Positions 35,739 through 44,584 are shown, numbered from the stretch's first letter. The stretch is DNA of 64,000 nucleotides from Streptomyces sp. AA1529 (GCF_000280905.1 NZ_ALAP01000009.1:51261-115260); one strand, 5' to 3'. Numbers and translations are program-made. The notes: generated from the letters alone by a model not told the origin.

Positions 35739-35890
35739 CCGTCGCACGCCATCCACGCGACCTTGGTGTGCAGACCGGTACGAGTATCCCTCTTCGTGGA
35801 TGACCGGGCTCTTCCCACGGGGCGATGCCGCCGAGCTGGGCGGCGGCTGGTAGCTTCGGCAAACCGGTGACGGGACTCGGGGGGCGACTG

Positions 35891-37133
35891 GTGAAAGTCC
35901 CGAACAGGGTGCGCAAGATCAGCAATGTTGTGCTGTGTCTGACTGCCGTGGCCGGGATTTGGTGGGGTGGTCCGCTGCTGTTGCAGACCTGGACCGCCCG
36001 ACAGCAGATCAACGAGGCATGTGGGGGACTGGTGCCGGCTGTGCCGGTGCTTGCGCTTTCCCCGGCGGGCGGCACCATTTCGCACCGGCAATCCGACAGC
36101 GGGACGATCCAACTCGAGGCCGACCTGCCGCAGCACTGCGAGCTCTTCAGTACCGAGGCCGGAGAGAAGCACGGTACCTCCTCAGGCGAGCGGTGGTTCT
36201 TCACCGGCGCGGTCGGCGCACTGCCCTCGAAGACGCCCGTGACGCCTGAGGACTCTCAGGACCGGCTCCTGGATCCCTATGGTGACCCCACCTACCCCCC
36301 AGAGCCGCTCGGGGGCGGCATAGTGGGGACGGTCTCGGACTCCGGAGTCACCGTGGAGCTCCCCTGCTCCGACGGCAGGGCGAACGGCAAGCCGGTCAAG
36401 AAGCTGTGGGCGCGGGCCTCACTGACCGAGCCCGGTCGGCCGTTCTCCGAGAAGGGCCAGCTGTTCTCCAGCGATCGCAACGCGCTGGCAGACATCGCCG
36501 TGCGGACCCTCAACAATCTCGCCGAGCATGCCGGCTGCACTGATCGGCTGCCCGACGCTCCCACGGACATACCCGCCCTCACGGCCGGGCCTGAAGGGGC
36601 TGCTCACGCGAACGGGACATGTGAGTGGTACCGCAAGAAGGACTTTGCGGGTGACGAGAAGCTCCCTGACCAGGTGTTGGAGAGCCGCACAGACAACCGG
36701 CTGTGGGACGAGCGCTGCGGCCTGGTGCTCGGCGAGGAGCGCGCGCACAGGCTCTGGGAGTCAGTAGCGGCAGACCGACGTCACAGCACCGTTCATCCAC
36801 CGTCCTCGATCGGCGAGTGGTACGTCTCTCTGCACACCTATGCAGGAGAGGGGGCGGAAAACGTCCAACTCGACTCGATCGGCTACGACGAGCCCCCCCG
36901 TCGAGCCGGAGCCCGGCACGGCGGGCCGCGGGGACGAATCGATGTGGTGGGCTTCTTCCGTCTGCGCGGGAAAGCCCCAGATCCATACGATGACCGTCTC
37001 CTACGGTTACGACAAGGTGATACCGCCCGAACGGGCGGAGAAGCTCTTCCGTGCGTACGTTACGGATGTCGCGAGCCGCCGCAGCTGCACGGACACGCAA
37101 TTCCCCGCCTCCTCGGCCTTCCACACCGACTAG
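35891..37133 (+). pseudogene. Membrane-anchored hypothetical protein, frameshifted at a C7 tract
   Basis: From GTG 35891 an N-terminal membrane segment (SNVVLCLTAVAGIWWGG) is followed by an extracellular-type domain rich in Cys and Trp. The frame runs sensibly to GYDEPP at 36893-36899, where seven C residues occur. The original frame then degenerates into Arg-rich sequence. The next frame continues with normal composition (MWWASSVCAGKPQIHTMTV, IPPERAEKLFRAYVTD) to TAG 37131-37133. Removing one C restores 413 residues. The gene is either broken, phase-variable or mis-sequenced. Family not recognised; similar membrane proteins occur in Streptomyces as far as I recall. Confidence 0.7.
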
Positions 37134-37298
37134 CGCCGCATCGGCACGATCGGTCAACGTTGGGGGCACGCGTAGAAAATGTTGCTGTCCGCGCAGGACA
37201 TGACGGTCGCGGTCTGCTCGTGTCAGTGCCCGCTGCAATTTCCCGGGTGCACTGATCGGTCGTGCCATGTGGGCTGCGGGTGCCGCAACGTGCTCGCG

Positions 37299-37844
37299 TC
37301 AGTAGAACCTGAGTTCCCGCTCCGCCGCGGCCAGTGCCCCCTCCCACGGGTACGCGGCCGGGTTCCCCTCATCCGGCGGGTGCGGCTTGTAGCCCTTGCG
37401 ACGGCGCAGCATCTTCACCCCATCCCACCGCAACTGCTCCAGCGCACGCCGCACCGAGCGCTGCCTGTCCGTCTCGGAATGCCAGTACGGCATCGCCAGC
37501 ACGGGCCTGCTCCGGCAGGACGCCTCGGCCGTGGCCGCGAGCGCCGGGTCGGGCGTGATACCCGCCGCCCAGGCGCAGGCGTCCGCTGCGGACAGCGGCG
37601 TCACGAGCACGACATCCGCCGACGGCAGTGGCTCGGACCGCCAGGGGGCGTCGTACCGGTGGCGGACCGGGTGGCCGGTCAGCTCCTCCAGCTCGGGCAG
37701 TTCCGCCTCCATCCATCGGGCGGCGGTCGGTGTGAGGAGCAGGTGCACGTCCCAGCCCCATTTCCGCCGCGCCGACCGGACGGCGGAGCCGATGTACTGG
37801 ACGGGGGCGGCGGCACTCGCGCAGAGATGGAGAACAGTAGACAC
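37299..37844 (-). CDS. Flavoprotein (phosphopantothenoylcysteine-decarboxylase-like fold)
   Basis: 181 residues. Start VSTVLHLCASAAAPVQYIG, then WGWDVHLLLTPTAARW, SADVVLVTPLSAADACAWAAG and RPVLAMPYWHSET. This is the pattern of small HFCD-type flavoproteins (FMN-binding, EpiD/CoaC-like), though the catalytic His of true decarboxylases is not obvious. GTG 37844 is preferred over the upstream TTG 37880 because the fold starts there; no good ribosome site is visible for either. Its role beside disrupted genes is unknown. Confidence 0.65.
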   Translation of the reverse strand: MSTVLHLCASAAAPVQYIGSAVRSARRKWGWDVHLLLTPTAARWMEAELPELEELTGHPVRHRYDAPWRSEPLPSADVVLVTPLSAADACAWAAGITPDPALAATAEASCRSRPVLAMPYWHSETDRQRSVRRALEQLRWDGVKMLRRRKGYKPHPPDEGNPAAYPWEGALAAAERELRFY

Positions 37845-38021
37845 GGGACCAGTCCACACGCCAGGCAAAGGGTCCCGCAAACGCGGCAGTTGGCCGGAGC
37901 GGTGCCTGGTGGTGTGGGGCCGGGCGGAGCCTCACGTCACCCCCGCCGGTGCAAGGACGTCACCGCGCGCCCGGCCGGTCCAGCGCTGCCCGGCTCTCCG
38001 CGTCCGCCGCCCGGCAGATCA

Positions 38022-38606
38022 TCACTTGCTGAGCGGTGTCTGGAGGGGTCGGTTCTGGCCGGGGAGCACCAGGTGGCGGGCGGGTACGGCGTCGGTGAGC
38101 CAGACACCGTTCTCGCTCCCGTGGAAGACGTGCCCCTGCTCGTGCATCCGCCCCGCGGTCGCCGTCAGGACGACTGCCCGGCCCCGACGCGCACCCACCC
38201 GCGCCGCCGTCTCCCGGTCCGCGGAGAGGTGGACGGCGTGCCGCGCCATAGGACGCAGCCCCTCGGCGCGGATCGCGGCCAGGAACCGGGGCACCGTCCC
38301 GTGGAACAGCACCGCGGGCGGGCGGTGCCAGCGGCGGCAGGCCCAGGTCGACGGCGACCGTGTGGCCCTGGTTGGCGCGGATGCAGGTGCCGTCCGGAGA
38401 CAGCGCGTAGCGCTCCTTGTCGCTGGTCGCCACCACCTCTTCGAGTTCCGTTCGGGAGAGAGGGAGTCCGTGTGCCGCCGCGGCGGCCGGCAACTCGTCG
38501 ACACCGGCCCAGCCGTGCGCGTCGAGGTCGAGCCCGATCCGGCCGGGTAGTGGCGCAGATGGCGCGCCAGGTACTTGGATACGCGGACCTTCCGCTTCTC
38601 GTTCAT
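38022..38606 (-). pseudogene. kptA: RNA 2'-phosphotransferase (Tpt1/KptA), disrupted by two indels
   Basis: KptA removes a splice-junction 2'-phosphate from RNA using NAD. The start (MNEKRKVRVSKYLARHLRH) and the C-terminal catalytic half (FHGTVPRFLAAIRAEGL, HLSADRETAARVGARRG, FHGSENGVWLTD) are in one frame. The middle (IGLDLDAHGWAGVDELP, SDKERYALSPDG, CIRANQGHTVAVDLGLPPL) is in another. The switches are near 38538-38547 (one C missing after the YP codons) and 38312-38326 (an extra base or a 4-bp ccgc-type duplication). As written the middle ~70 residues are scrambled, so no working enzyme is expected unless the two indels are sequence errors. Confidence 0.8.
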
Positions 38607-38959
38607 AGACGAACAAGCATGGCGCGGGCGCGGCATCGGCCGCAGCCGGTTATTCGTCAATTACGAACCGATGATGGCCTGCACCCTGAACGCGGCGGGT
38701 CTGACGGCTGGACGCACCCGGGGCGGCGTCCAGCCGCCCGCTGGTGAAAACAGGCTTCTCGGCGGCGAGGCCGCATCCCGAGCCGCCACGCCATCGGATG
38801 ACGCGGCTCGGCTGGACGGGTGACAGCGGCTGCCGCAAGCCGCTACCGGACGGGCCGACGTTCCAAGATCAGTCCGCCGTCGTCTCCGGCGGCTCTGCTC
38901 TCAACCGTGTCCATGCCGTGCGAGCGGGTCGACCACAGCTGTCCGAGGAGTCTCACCCC
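38607..38959. other. Divergent intergenic region, no gene seen
   Basis: 353 bases between kptA and the secreted-protein gene. One GC hairpin (gggcggcgtccagccgccc, near 38723-38741) and an AT-richer patch near 38650-38670 (ttattcgtcaattacgaac) that could hold the kptA promoter. Nothing else recognised. Confidence 0.4.
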
Positions 38960-39481
38960 ATGCGTTCACGTGTCATCGCCGTCACGGCCGCCGCGCTCGC
39001 GGCCACTGCGGCACTCGCACAACCCGCCCACGCCGCCCCGCTCGTCGACGGGGTCTACCGGTTCGCGGCTCTCGCGGACGGCAAGTGTCTGGTCTGGCCC
39101 AAGACACACGGGAGTATCGGCGTGGTGTCGCTGGGCGCCTGCACGGACACCCCGTCCACGTCGGCGAACTGGCAGGTGCTGCGCCGCCCCGACGGAATGA
39201 TGGAAGTCTCCCCGTCGGGCTCGAACCCGCGCACCTGCCTGAGGGTGACGCCGGAGCACAGCGTGTCGGTCCACAGCTGCGGTGACAAGTATGGCGAGTG
39301 GACCGTCTCCTACGGCTCCGCCGGGCCCGGCAGCGTGGTGTGGGCCGACATCGAGCACACGCCCGGCGACTTCTCCGGCTCGTACGGAAAGATCGTGGAC
39401 AGTCCCGACGTGACCGGTCGCATCGTGGTGCGGCGGGCCCCCATCGAACCGCACTACTGGGCATTGCAACCGGCTGACTGA
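38960..39481 (+). CDS. Secreted hypothetical protein
   Basis: 173 residues. Clear signal peptide (MRSRVIAVTAAALAATAALA, cleavage after AHA near residue 29). The mature part has three to four Cys and the pattern YRFAALADGKCLVWP ... SANWQVLR, faintly like one blade of a beta-trefoil (ricin-type) domain. The match is too weak to assign. GAGGAG lies ten bases before ATG 38960. Not linked to an obvious operon. Confidence 0.75.
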   Translation: MRSRVIAVTAAALAATAALAQPAHAAPLVDGVYRFAALADGKCLVWPKTHGSIGVVSLGACTDTPSTSANWQVLRRPDGMMEVSPSGSNPRTCLRVTPEHSVSVHSCGDKYGEWTVSYGSAGPGSVVWADIEHTPGDFSGSYGKIVDSPDVTGRIVVRRAPIEPHYWALQPAD

Positions 39482-39487
39482 CAACTC

Positions 39488-40167
39488 CTAACGGAAAGCC
39501 CCCGTGCCATCTTCCGTTTCCTGATGGCTCGGTCCGGCCGAATAGGCCAGCGGAGGCGCGATTGCTTGCGCATCCGCCCCCTCACCGACCCACAGGGCGA
39601 TGAGTAGCGCGGCGGTCGCTTCCAGGAGTCCCGCACGCTCGAGACCGCCGCCGGCCACGGGGTCACAGCCCACATCCCGCACCAACTCGCGTACACGCGC
39701 GAGGGCCCTCTCGTCGTCCCCGCAGACCGGCACGGCCAGTGGCCGCCCGTCGAAGATGGGCGGCCGCATACGCCACACGTCCTCATGGCAGAGGTTGAAA
39801 GCTTTGACCACGTGGGCTTTCGGTGCCACCGCGGCAAGTCGCTGTGCGGCTGAGGGGCCTCCTTCTGTCAGCAGCCGGAAGCCCGGGCCGACCGGATTGG
39901 AGCAGTCCAGCAGCACCTTGCCCTCCAGGGCCACGTGCAGGTCCCGTACTACGTCCGCTCCCGCACCGAAGGGCAGCGCGGCCAACACCACCTCACCGAA
40001 TTCGGCCGCGGCTCGCAGACCGGCGGGCTTCACGCGGCTTCCCATGCCCGTCGCGAGCCGCTCCGCCCTGCGTCCCGGCCCCCGATGGTCACTTGGTGCC
40101 CGGCCCGCACCCAGTGGGCGGCGAGCGCGTCGGCCATGTTGCCCGTTCCCAGCACGCCGATTCTCAT
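39488..40167 (-). pseudogene. F420-dependent NADP oxidoreductase-like gene, frameshifted
   Basis: The start MRIGVLGTGNMADALAAHW plus RAGHQVTIGGRDAG (Rossmann NADP site) is in one frame from ATG 40167, with a strong ggaggaaa ribosome site. Near 40060-40068 the frame is lost and reaches a stop. The rest (VVLAALPFGAGADVVRDL, LLDCSNPVG, HVVKAFN, PVCGDDERAL) continues in the next frame to 39488. One missing base in the gggcgg run explains this. The family (NADPH-dependent F420 reductase-like) moves hydride between NADP and F420 or related substrates. Divergent from an HxlR regulator. Confidence 0.8.
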
Positions 40168-40240
40168 CACAGGTTTCCTCTCCGTGCCTGCTTCGCCATT
40201 CACACCGACGTTAGAAGGCGGTTCGGGCACCATTTGGTAC

Positions 40241-40621
40241 GTGACGACCGACGCCTTCCTCGCCGACTGCCGGGCCCGCCTCGCCTTCGACCTGCTCTCC
40301 AACACATGGAACCCCGTCGTGCTCTGGGCACTGCGCGATGGCCCCAGGCGCCCGGTCGACCTACGGGAGCGGATCGGGGGCATCAGCTCCAAGGTCCTCA
40401 CCGAGACTTTGCGCCGGCTGCAGTTCAACGGACTCGTCGACCGGCTGGCAGGCCCCGACGCGCCATCACGGGTCACGTACCAGCTCACCGCTCTGGGCCG
40501 GACCTTGTTGGCGCCCATCGACGCCATCGGCGCCTGGGCCTTCGAGTACGGCGACGAAGTTATGGCCGCCCAGAAAGCAGCATGCATTCCTGAATCGCAG
40601 TCGCCTCCTTCAACTTGCTAG
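40241..40621 (+). CDS. HxlR-family winged-helix regulator
   Basis: 126 residues. HxlR pattern: WNPVVLWALRDGPRRPVDLR, GGISSKVLTETLRRLQFNGL, VDRLAG and VTYQLTALGRTLL. GTG 40241 is 73 bases from the divergent oxidoreductase start, so it likely regulates that (now frameshifted) gene and itself. The last ~15 residues (PESQSPPSTC) look unconserved and adjoin transposase debris, so the natural C-terminus may have been replaced. Confidence 0.85.
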   Translation: MTTDAFLADCRARLAFDLLSNTWNPVVLWALRDGPRRPVDLRERIGGISSKVLTETLRRLQFNGLVDRLAGPDAPSRVTYQLTALGRTLLAPIDAIGAWAFEYGDEVMAAQKAACIPESQSPPSTC

Positions 40622-40688
40622 ACGAGTCAACAGCGTGAGCACAGGCGTCGCCGGCAGATGAGTGCACATCCCGGGGTGAGGAAGGCTT

Positions 40689-41016
40689 CGTGACCACGAC
40701 GTCGTCGTGAGCAGCATCGCGGCGACCACTACCCGCACCGGGCTGAAAGTCCACGCCGAATTCGACCCGGGCACCTACGACACCGGCATCAAGGTCACCG
40801 ACTGCGTCATCGACGCCCTGCCCATGCACCGGCACCGCTTCCGCGGCGACCGGAACTACACCCTCCACCCCCAGCAGGGCCGTTCACCAAGTCCAGCCCC
40901 TCCTGGCCGAGCAGGGCTACACCAACCCGCCCTCGACAGCCAGGTTCCGCACGCCCGCCGACGTCACCGCGTTCCTCGCGGGCAGCATCTCCACGCAGAT
41001 CGAACCGGCACGTTGA
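40689..41016 (+). mobile_element. Remnant of an ISAzo13-family transposase (3' end only)
   Basis: The frame from about 40689 reads DHDVVVSSIAATTTRTGL, then KVHAEFDPGTYDTGIKVTD and HRHRFRGDRNYTLHPQ. This matches the C-terminal part of ISAzo13 transposases as I remember them (IAATTTRTGL ... ALP ... RH ... WNYTL). The frame breaks near 40885. A second frame (VQPLLAEQGYTNPPSTARF, then TPADVTAFLAGS) ends at TGA 41014-41016 and may be the tail of the same or another element. No start, DDE core or inverted repeats were found, so it is a decayed fragment. Confidence 0.7.
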
Positions 41017-41333
41017 TGCTCTGCGAGCCCTTAGGAGTCGTCCGGCCGGATCGCAGGCTCGGACGCCCGCATGCCGCCCTCCCCGGTCGCTCCGTCTCCC
41101 GTTGGCGGCCCGGCGGAGCGGGTGGACCTGTGGCAGGCCCGAGCAACTGCACACTCCTCGCGTGCGTCAGGTGCTCGCGCCCGGCGTCCTCCAGCGGGAC
41201 GGACGGCATGATCTGGACAGCCACCCCGGGGATGTCCGAGCACCGATGTGAGTGCTGCGGTTGTCCACGCCTGGCTAGGTGCCTCCGAGTCGGGCTGGAG
41301 CAGCGAGCACGGCGCGGCCTCGGCCGCAGTCGG
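41017..41333. other. Non-coding stretch after transposase remnant
   Basis: 317 bases with several frames but none with a ribosome site or recognisable protein. Probably further degenerate mobile-element DNA. Confidence 0.35.
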
Positions 41334-41603
41334 CTATTCGCCGATGGCGTATGCCGTGAACGAGGTCCAAGTGGCAGGGGAGAGGGTGAGGGAGGGGCCT
41401 GCGGGGTTCTTGGAGTCCCGCACGTGGACGCGAGCCTCGGGGCAGGTGGCTACCTCGACGCAGGCGGCCTCGTCGCCGGCGCTGTAGCTGGACTTGTGCC
41501 AGTCGAACGCGACCTCCAGGCAGGCGCCGCCCTCACTGCCGCTGTAGCTGGACTTGAACCAGTTCAGGCTGTCGGTGCCGGGTGTGCACTGTGCTTCGCT
41601 CAT
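41334..41603 (-). CDS. DUF397 protein with duplicated motif
   Basis: 89 residues. The DUF397 signature W-x-KSSYS-x-GxxxxCxEVA occurs twice: WFKSSYSGSEGGACLEVA and WHKSSYSAGDEAACVEVA. It is followed by VHVRDSKNPAGPSLTLS. Family knowledge: small DUF397 proteins partner XRE-type regulators of the WhiJ/BldB kind in Streptomyces and often act as toxin/antidote-like modulators. It starts inside the stop of the upstream XRE gene (4-base ATGA overlap), so the two are translationally coupled. Confidence 0.9.
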   Translation of the reverse strand: MSEAQCTPGTDSLNWFKSSYSGSEGGACLEVAFDWHKSSYSAGDEAACVEVATCPEARVHVRDSKNPAGPSLTLSPATWTSFTAYAIGE

Positions 41604-42421
41604 GCCTCTCCTAGCAGCCGGTCCAACAGGCTCCGGGAGTCCTCCACATTGAGAGCCTGGGTTCGCAGCATCGCATATTTTCGGGCGAGGATGCTGACCT
41701 CGCTCGCTTCTGAGACGAGCATGCTGCCGCGCTGAGTCTCCATGTATCCCAAGTGTTCGTGGTCCGGGGTTTCCAACACCACGAACGGGCCGTCAAGCGC
41801 CGCATGCTTCTCACGCCCGAGGGGCATCACCTGGAGTGCGAGGCCCGGCATGTCCGCGTCCTCCCGGAGGCGGCGGAGCTGGTCCCGTCGCACGCTGCCG
41901 CCGCCGAGCCGGTCCAGCAGGACCGCTTCGGAGACGACGAAGCTGGCGGAGGGTGGGACTTTCCGCTGGAAGACCGCCTGCCGTGCTGTCCGGCCGGCGA
42001 CCTGGACCTCCACCTCGTCCGCCTCCAGCGGCGGCTCCTTGCTCCGGAACACCGCACGGGCGTAGTCCTCGGTCTGAAGAAGCCCGGGGAGTACCTGGTT
42101 CTCGAACCAGTCGATCGCGACGGCCTCCTGCTCCCGGTCGATGAACTCTTCCGCCCACAGCGGGTACTTGTCCATGTCCGGCAGGTGGACGACGGCGATG
42201 GCCAGGGAGCCCTTCGTGCCGAGGGTCTCGTCCAATTGTTCGGCCAGGTCGGATTTGAGGACGCGGCGGCCCTGCTCGATGGAGGCGATGGAATCGACGT
42301 CCATACACACCAGGTCGGCGAGGGCCTGCTGGGTGAAGTGGGCGGCGCGGCGGTAGTTGGCGAGGAGCTGTCCGACCAACTTCAGGGCGGACGCGTTCTT
42401 CTGGCGCTTCTTCGGTGGCAT
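41600..42421 (-). CDS. XRE-family helix-turn-helix regulator with DUF5753 (Scr1/WhiJ type)
   Basis: 273 residues. N-terminal helix-turn-helix (about 15-70: VGQLLANYRRAAHFTQQALA, DSIASIEQGRR), then the DUF5753 domain: YPLWAEEFIDREQEA, NQVLPGLLQTEDYARAVF and VLETPDHEHLGYMETQ. ATG 42421 gives the MPPKKRQKNAS start. Such regulators control antibiotic production and development in streptomycetes, modulated by the linked DUF397 protein. Divergent from the ATPase gene across a region with a strong palindrome. Confidence 0.92.
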   Translation of the reverse strand: MPPKKRQKNASALKLVGQLLANYRRAAHFTQQALADLVCMDVDSIASIEQGRRVLKSDLAEQLDETLGTKGSLAIAVVHLPDMDKYPLWAEEFIDREQEAVAIDWFENQVLPGLLQTEDYARAVFRSKEPPLEADEVEVQVAGRTARQAVFQRKVPPSASFVVSEAVLLDRLGGGSVRRDQLRRLREDADMPGLALQVMPLGREKHAALDGPFVVLETPDHEHLGYMETQRGSMLVSEASEVSILARKYAMLRTQALNVEDSRSLLDRLLGEA

Positions 42422-42465
42422 GACCGTGTCTCTCCCCCAACCGGCCGGGAACCGACCGGAGTGGA

Positions 42466-42490
42466 ACTCGTACAACTCAGCTGTACGAGT
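42466..42490. promoter_or_regulatory. Palindromic operator between XRE and ATPase genes
   Basis: Perfect inverted repeat of 9 bp (actcgtaca / tgtacgagt) with a 7-base spacer, in the 112-base divergent region. It sits 45 bases from each start, a likely binding site of the XRE regulator. Confidence 0.65.
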
Positions 42491-42533
42491 GGAACCGGTG
42501 TTGAGGTTAACCGGCCGACGCGACGGTTTTCCC

Positions 42534-42959
42534 ATGAACTGGGAGACTCATCTGCCGCATTTCCGGGAACACTTCTACCGCCGGGAGCGCCGCTCCGTCC
42601 CTCGGGCCAGGGCGTTCGTGCGGCGGGCGCTGGAGGACTGGGGTGCTGCGGCGCGCAGTGACGACGTGCTGCTGTGCGTCAGTGAAATCGCCACGAACGC
42701 ACTGCTGCACGGTGTTCCACCGGGACGCGGATTCCGGGTGATGCTTTGGCTGGAGTCTGACGGACAGTTGCGAATTGAGGTGCACGACAGCGGAGAGGGA
42801 ACTCCCGCGCTCTCGTCCGCCACCGACGACGCCGAGACCGGCCGCGGGCTGCTTCTCGTCGAAACACTGGCGGACAAGTGGGGAGTGGGGGCGCGCAATC
42901 CGGGAAAGGTCGTCTGGGCGGAATTCGTCGACTGCCGCCCTTCGGGGACGCGAGGCTGA
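42534..42959 (+). CDS. RsbW-like ATP-binding protein (HATPase_c)
   Basis: 141 residues. HATPase fold with N-box CVSEIATNALLHG, G1 region VHDSGEGTP and G2 GRGLLLVETLADKWG. Anti-sigma-factor-type kinase domains of this size accompany XRE/DUF397 pairs throughout Streptomyces. ATG 42534 follows ttttccc with no strong ribosome site. Divergently transcribed from the XRE gene and probably under its control. Confidence 0.9.
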   Translation: MNWETHLPHFREHFYRRERRSVPRARAFVRRALEDWGAAARSDDVLLCVSEIATNALLHGVPPGRGFRVMLWLESDGQLRIEVHDSGEGTPALSSATDDAETGRGLLLVETLADKWGVGARNPGKVVWAEFVDCRPSGTRG

Positions 42960-42998
42960 GAACGGTCCGGGCGGTTCCGGCCCGCGCCGGCCTCGGCG

Positions 42999-43922
42999 TC
43001 ACCCCGTCCGCCGACGGGCCTGCTTCACCTCGCGGTCGACGGCCCAGGCGTCGGCGACCGGCCCGAGGTGACCGAGCTTGTCGGGATTGATCACTGTGCG
43101 AACGGTCCGGATCTGTCCGTCGAGTACGTCGAGGGCCATGATGTGGAGCACCTTGCCGTCCCGGTCGCGGAAGATCGCGCCGGGCTGTCCGTTGATCTCC
43201 TGCGGCTCGAACGTCACGTCGACCCGGGCCATCAGGGGGAAGACGGAAGCGAGCAGCCGGGCCGCGTTCTCGGTGCCGCTGACGGCCTTGGCGAGCTGCG
43301 GGGCCTTGCCGCCGCCGTCTCCGACGAGCTGGACGTCGGCGGCCAGCAGCTTCCGCAGCCCGGCCATGTCACCGTCCTTCAGCGCGTCGAAGAACCGCGT
43401 CGCCAGCTCCTGCCGCTCCCGCCGGTCCGCCTCGAACCGCGGCCGCCCGTCCCGCATGTGCCGCCGGGCCCGCACCAGCAGCTGCCGGCACGCCGCCTCC
43501 GACCGTCCCACCGCCGCGGCGACCTCGTCGAACCCGAAGCCGAACACCTCCCGCAGGACGAACACCGACCGCTCCAGCGGGCTGAGCCGCTCCAGGAGCA
43601 GCAGGGCGGCCATCGACACCGAGTCGGCCAGCTCCGCCGAACGTGCCGGATCCTGGTACGGGTCGCTGAGCAGCGGCTCGGGGAACCAGGGGCCCGCGTA
43701 CTCCTCCCGCCGCACCCGCGCGGAACGCAGCACATCGATCGAGATCCGCGTCACCGCGGTCGTCAGAAACGCCTTGGCCGACGCGATCCGGGCCGTCGTG
43801 GCGTCGAAGCGCAGCCAGGTCTCCTGCACCGCGTCCTCGGCCTCGCCCACGCTGCCCAGGATCCGGTAGGCGATCGAGAACAGCAGCGGCCGCAGCTCCT
43901 CGAACTCCTCGACCTTGTGCAT
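42999..43922 (-). CDS. ECF41-type RNA polymerase sigma factor with SnoaL-like C-terminal domain
   Basis: 307 residues. Region 2: RPLLFSIAYRILGSVGEAED and AVQETWLRF. Region 4: LSPLERSVFVLREVFGFGFD, then VGRSEAACRQLLVRARRH. The C-terminal SnoaL-like extension carries the ECF41 hallmarks DGGGK and NPDKL. In ECF41 factors this extension takes the place of a separate anti-sigma and tunes activity. ATG 43922 has gaggaggac upstream. Second gene of an operon with the AhpD-like gene; its predicted promoter matches the ECF41 consensus, so it is likely autoregulated. Confidence 0.92.
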   Translation of the reverse strand: MHKVEEFEELRPLLFSIAYRILGSVGEAEDAVQETWLRFDATTARIASAKAFLTTAVTRISIDVLRSARVRREEYAGPWFPEPLLSDPYQDPARSAELADSVSMAALLLLERLSPLERSVFVLREVFGFGFDEVAAAVGRSEAACRQLLVRARRHMRDGRPRFEADRRERQELATRFFDALKDGDMAGLRKLLAADVQLVGDGGGKAPQLAKAVSGTENAARLLASVFPLMARVDVTFEPQEINGQPGAIFRDRDGKVLHIMALDVLDGQIRTVRTVINPDKLGHLGPVADAWAVDREVKQARRRTG

Positions 43923-44070
43923 GGCGATGTCCTCCTCGTGCCTTCCCGCCTTCCGTGTCCGCCGGCCCGGACATCCTCGGTGCTCGCCCGGACCACCGAC
44001 GGTCACGCCCACGCCGCCGCGCCCGGTTCCGGAGCCCGCCACCGGGCCCCGGGCCGGTCGTCGGCGCCGT

Positions 44071-44544
44071 TCAGCGGAACTGCCCCGGCTCGTAGCCGCC
44101 GGCCGGCTGCCGGGTGATGATGTTCAGCCGGTTCACGGCGTTCATGAAGGAGACCAGGACCACGAGAGCGGTGAGCTGCTCCTCGTCGTAGTGCTCGGCG
44201 GCTCGTGTCCACACCTCGTCACCGACGCCCGTGGCCGCGTCCGCGACCCGGGTCCCCTCCTCCGCCAGTTCCAGCGCGGCACGCTCGGCCTCCGTGAAGA
44301 CGGTGGCCTCCCGCCACGCCGCGACCAGGTTCAGCCGCACCGGGGTCTCTCCGGCGGCAGCGGCCTCCTTGGTGTGCACGTCGATGCAGGCGGCGCAGCC
44401 GTTGATCTGGCTCACGCGCAGCGCCACCAGCTCCTGCGCCGCGGCCGGCAGGGGCGATTCCTTCAGCGTCCTGCCCGCCGACATGAAGTACTTCAGGGCC
44501 TTGCCGGCGGTCGGGTCGGCGAAGTAGTCCAGCCGTGTGTCCAT
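44071..44544 (-). CDS. Carboxymuconolactone decarboxylase/AhpD-family protein (ECF41 partner)
   Basis: 157 residues. AhpD-like helical protein with redox motif NGCAACIDVHTKEA and VLVSFMNAVNRLN. This COE-family gene is the standard neighbour and usual target of ECF41 sigma factors. Ribosome site gaggagcacacc before ATG 44544. It is upstream of the sigma gene with a 148-base gap, under one predicted ECF41 promoter. Confidence 0.92.
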   Translation of the reverse strand: MDTRLDYFADPTAGKALKYFMSAGRTLKESPLPAAAQELVALRVSQINGCAACIDVHTKEAAAAGETPVRLNLVAAWREATVFTEAERAALELAEEGTRVADAATGVGDEVWTRAAEHYDEEQLTALVVLVSFMNAVNRLNIITRQPAGGYEPGQFR

Positions 44545-44584
44545 GGTGTGCTCCTCTGCGGTCCTCCGTGGCTACACCCCCTGG

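Noticed and set aside
31074..35756. 1560-codon minus-strand open frame antisense to the symporter-phosphatase gene
   Set aside because: Composition (His/Asp/Gln/Arg-rich, no domain) is that of a GC-rich shadow; the plus strand encodes recognisable domains end to end.
43068..44117. Plus-strand 349-codon frame opposite the sigma factor
   Set aside because: Shadow of the ECF41 gene, with no motif or plausible start.
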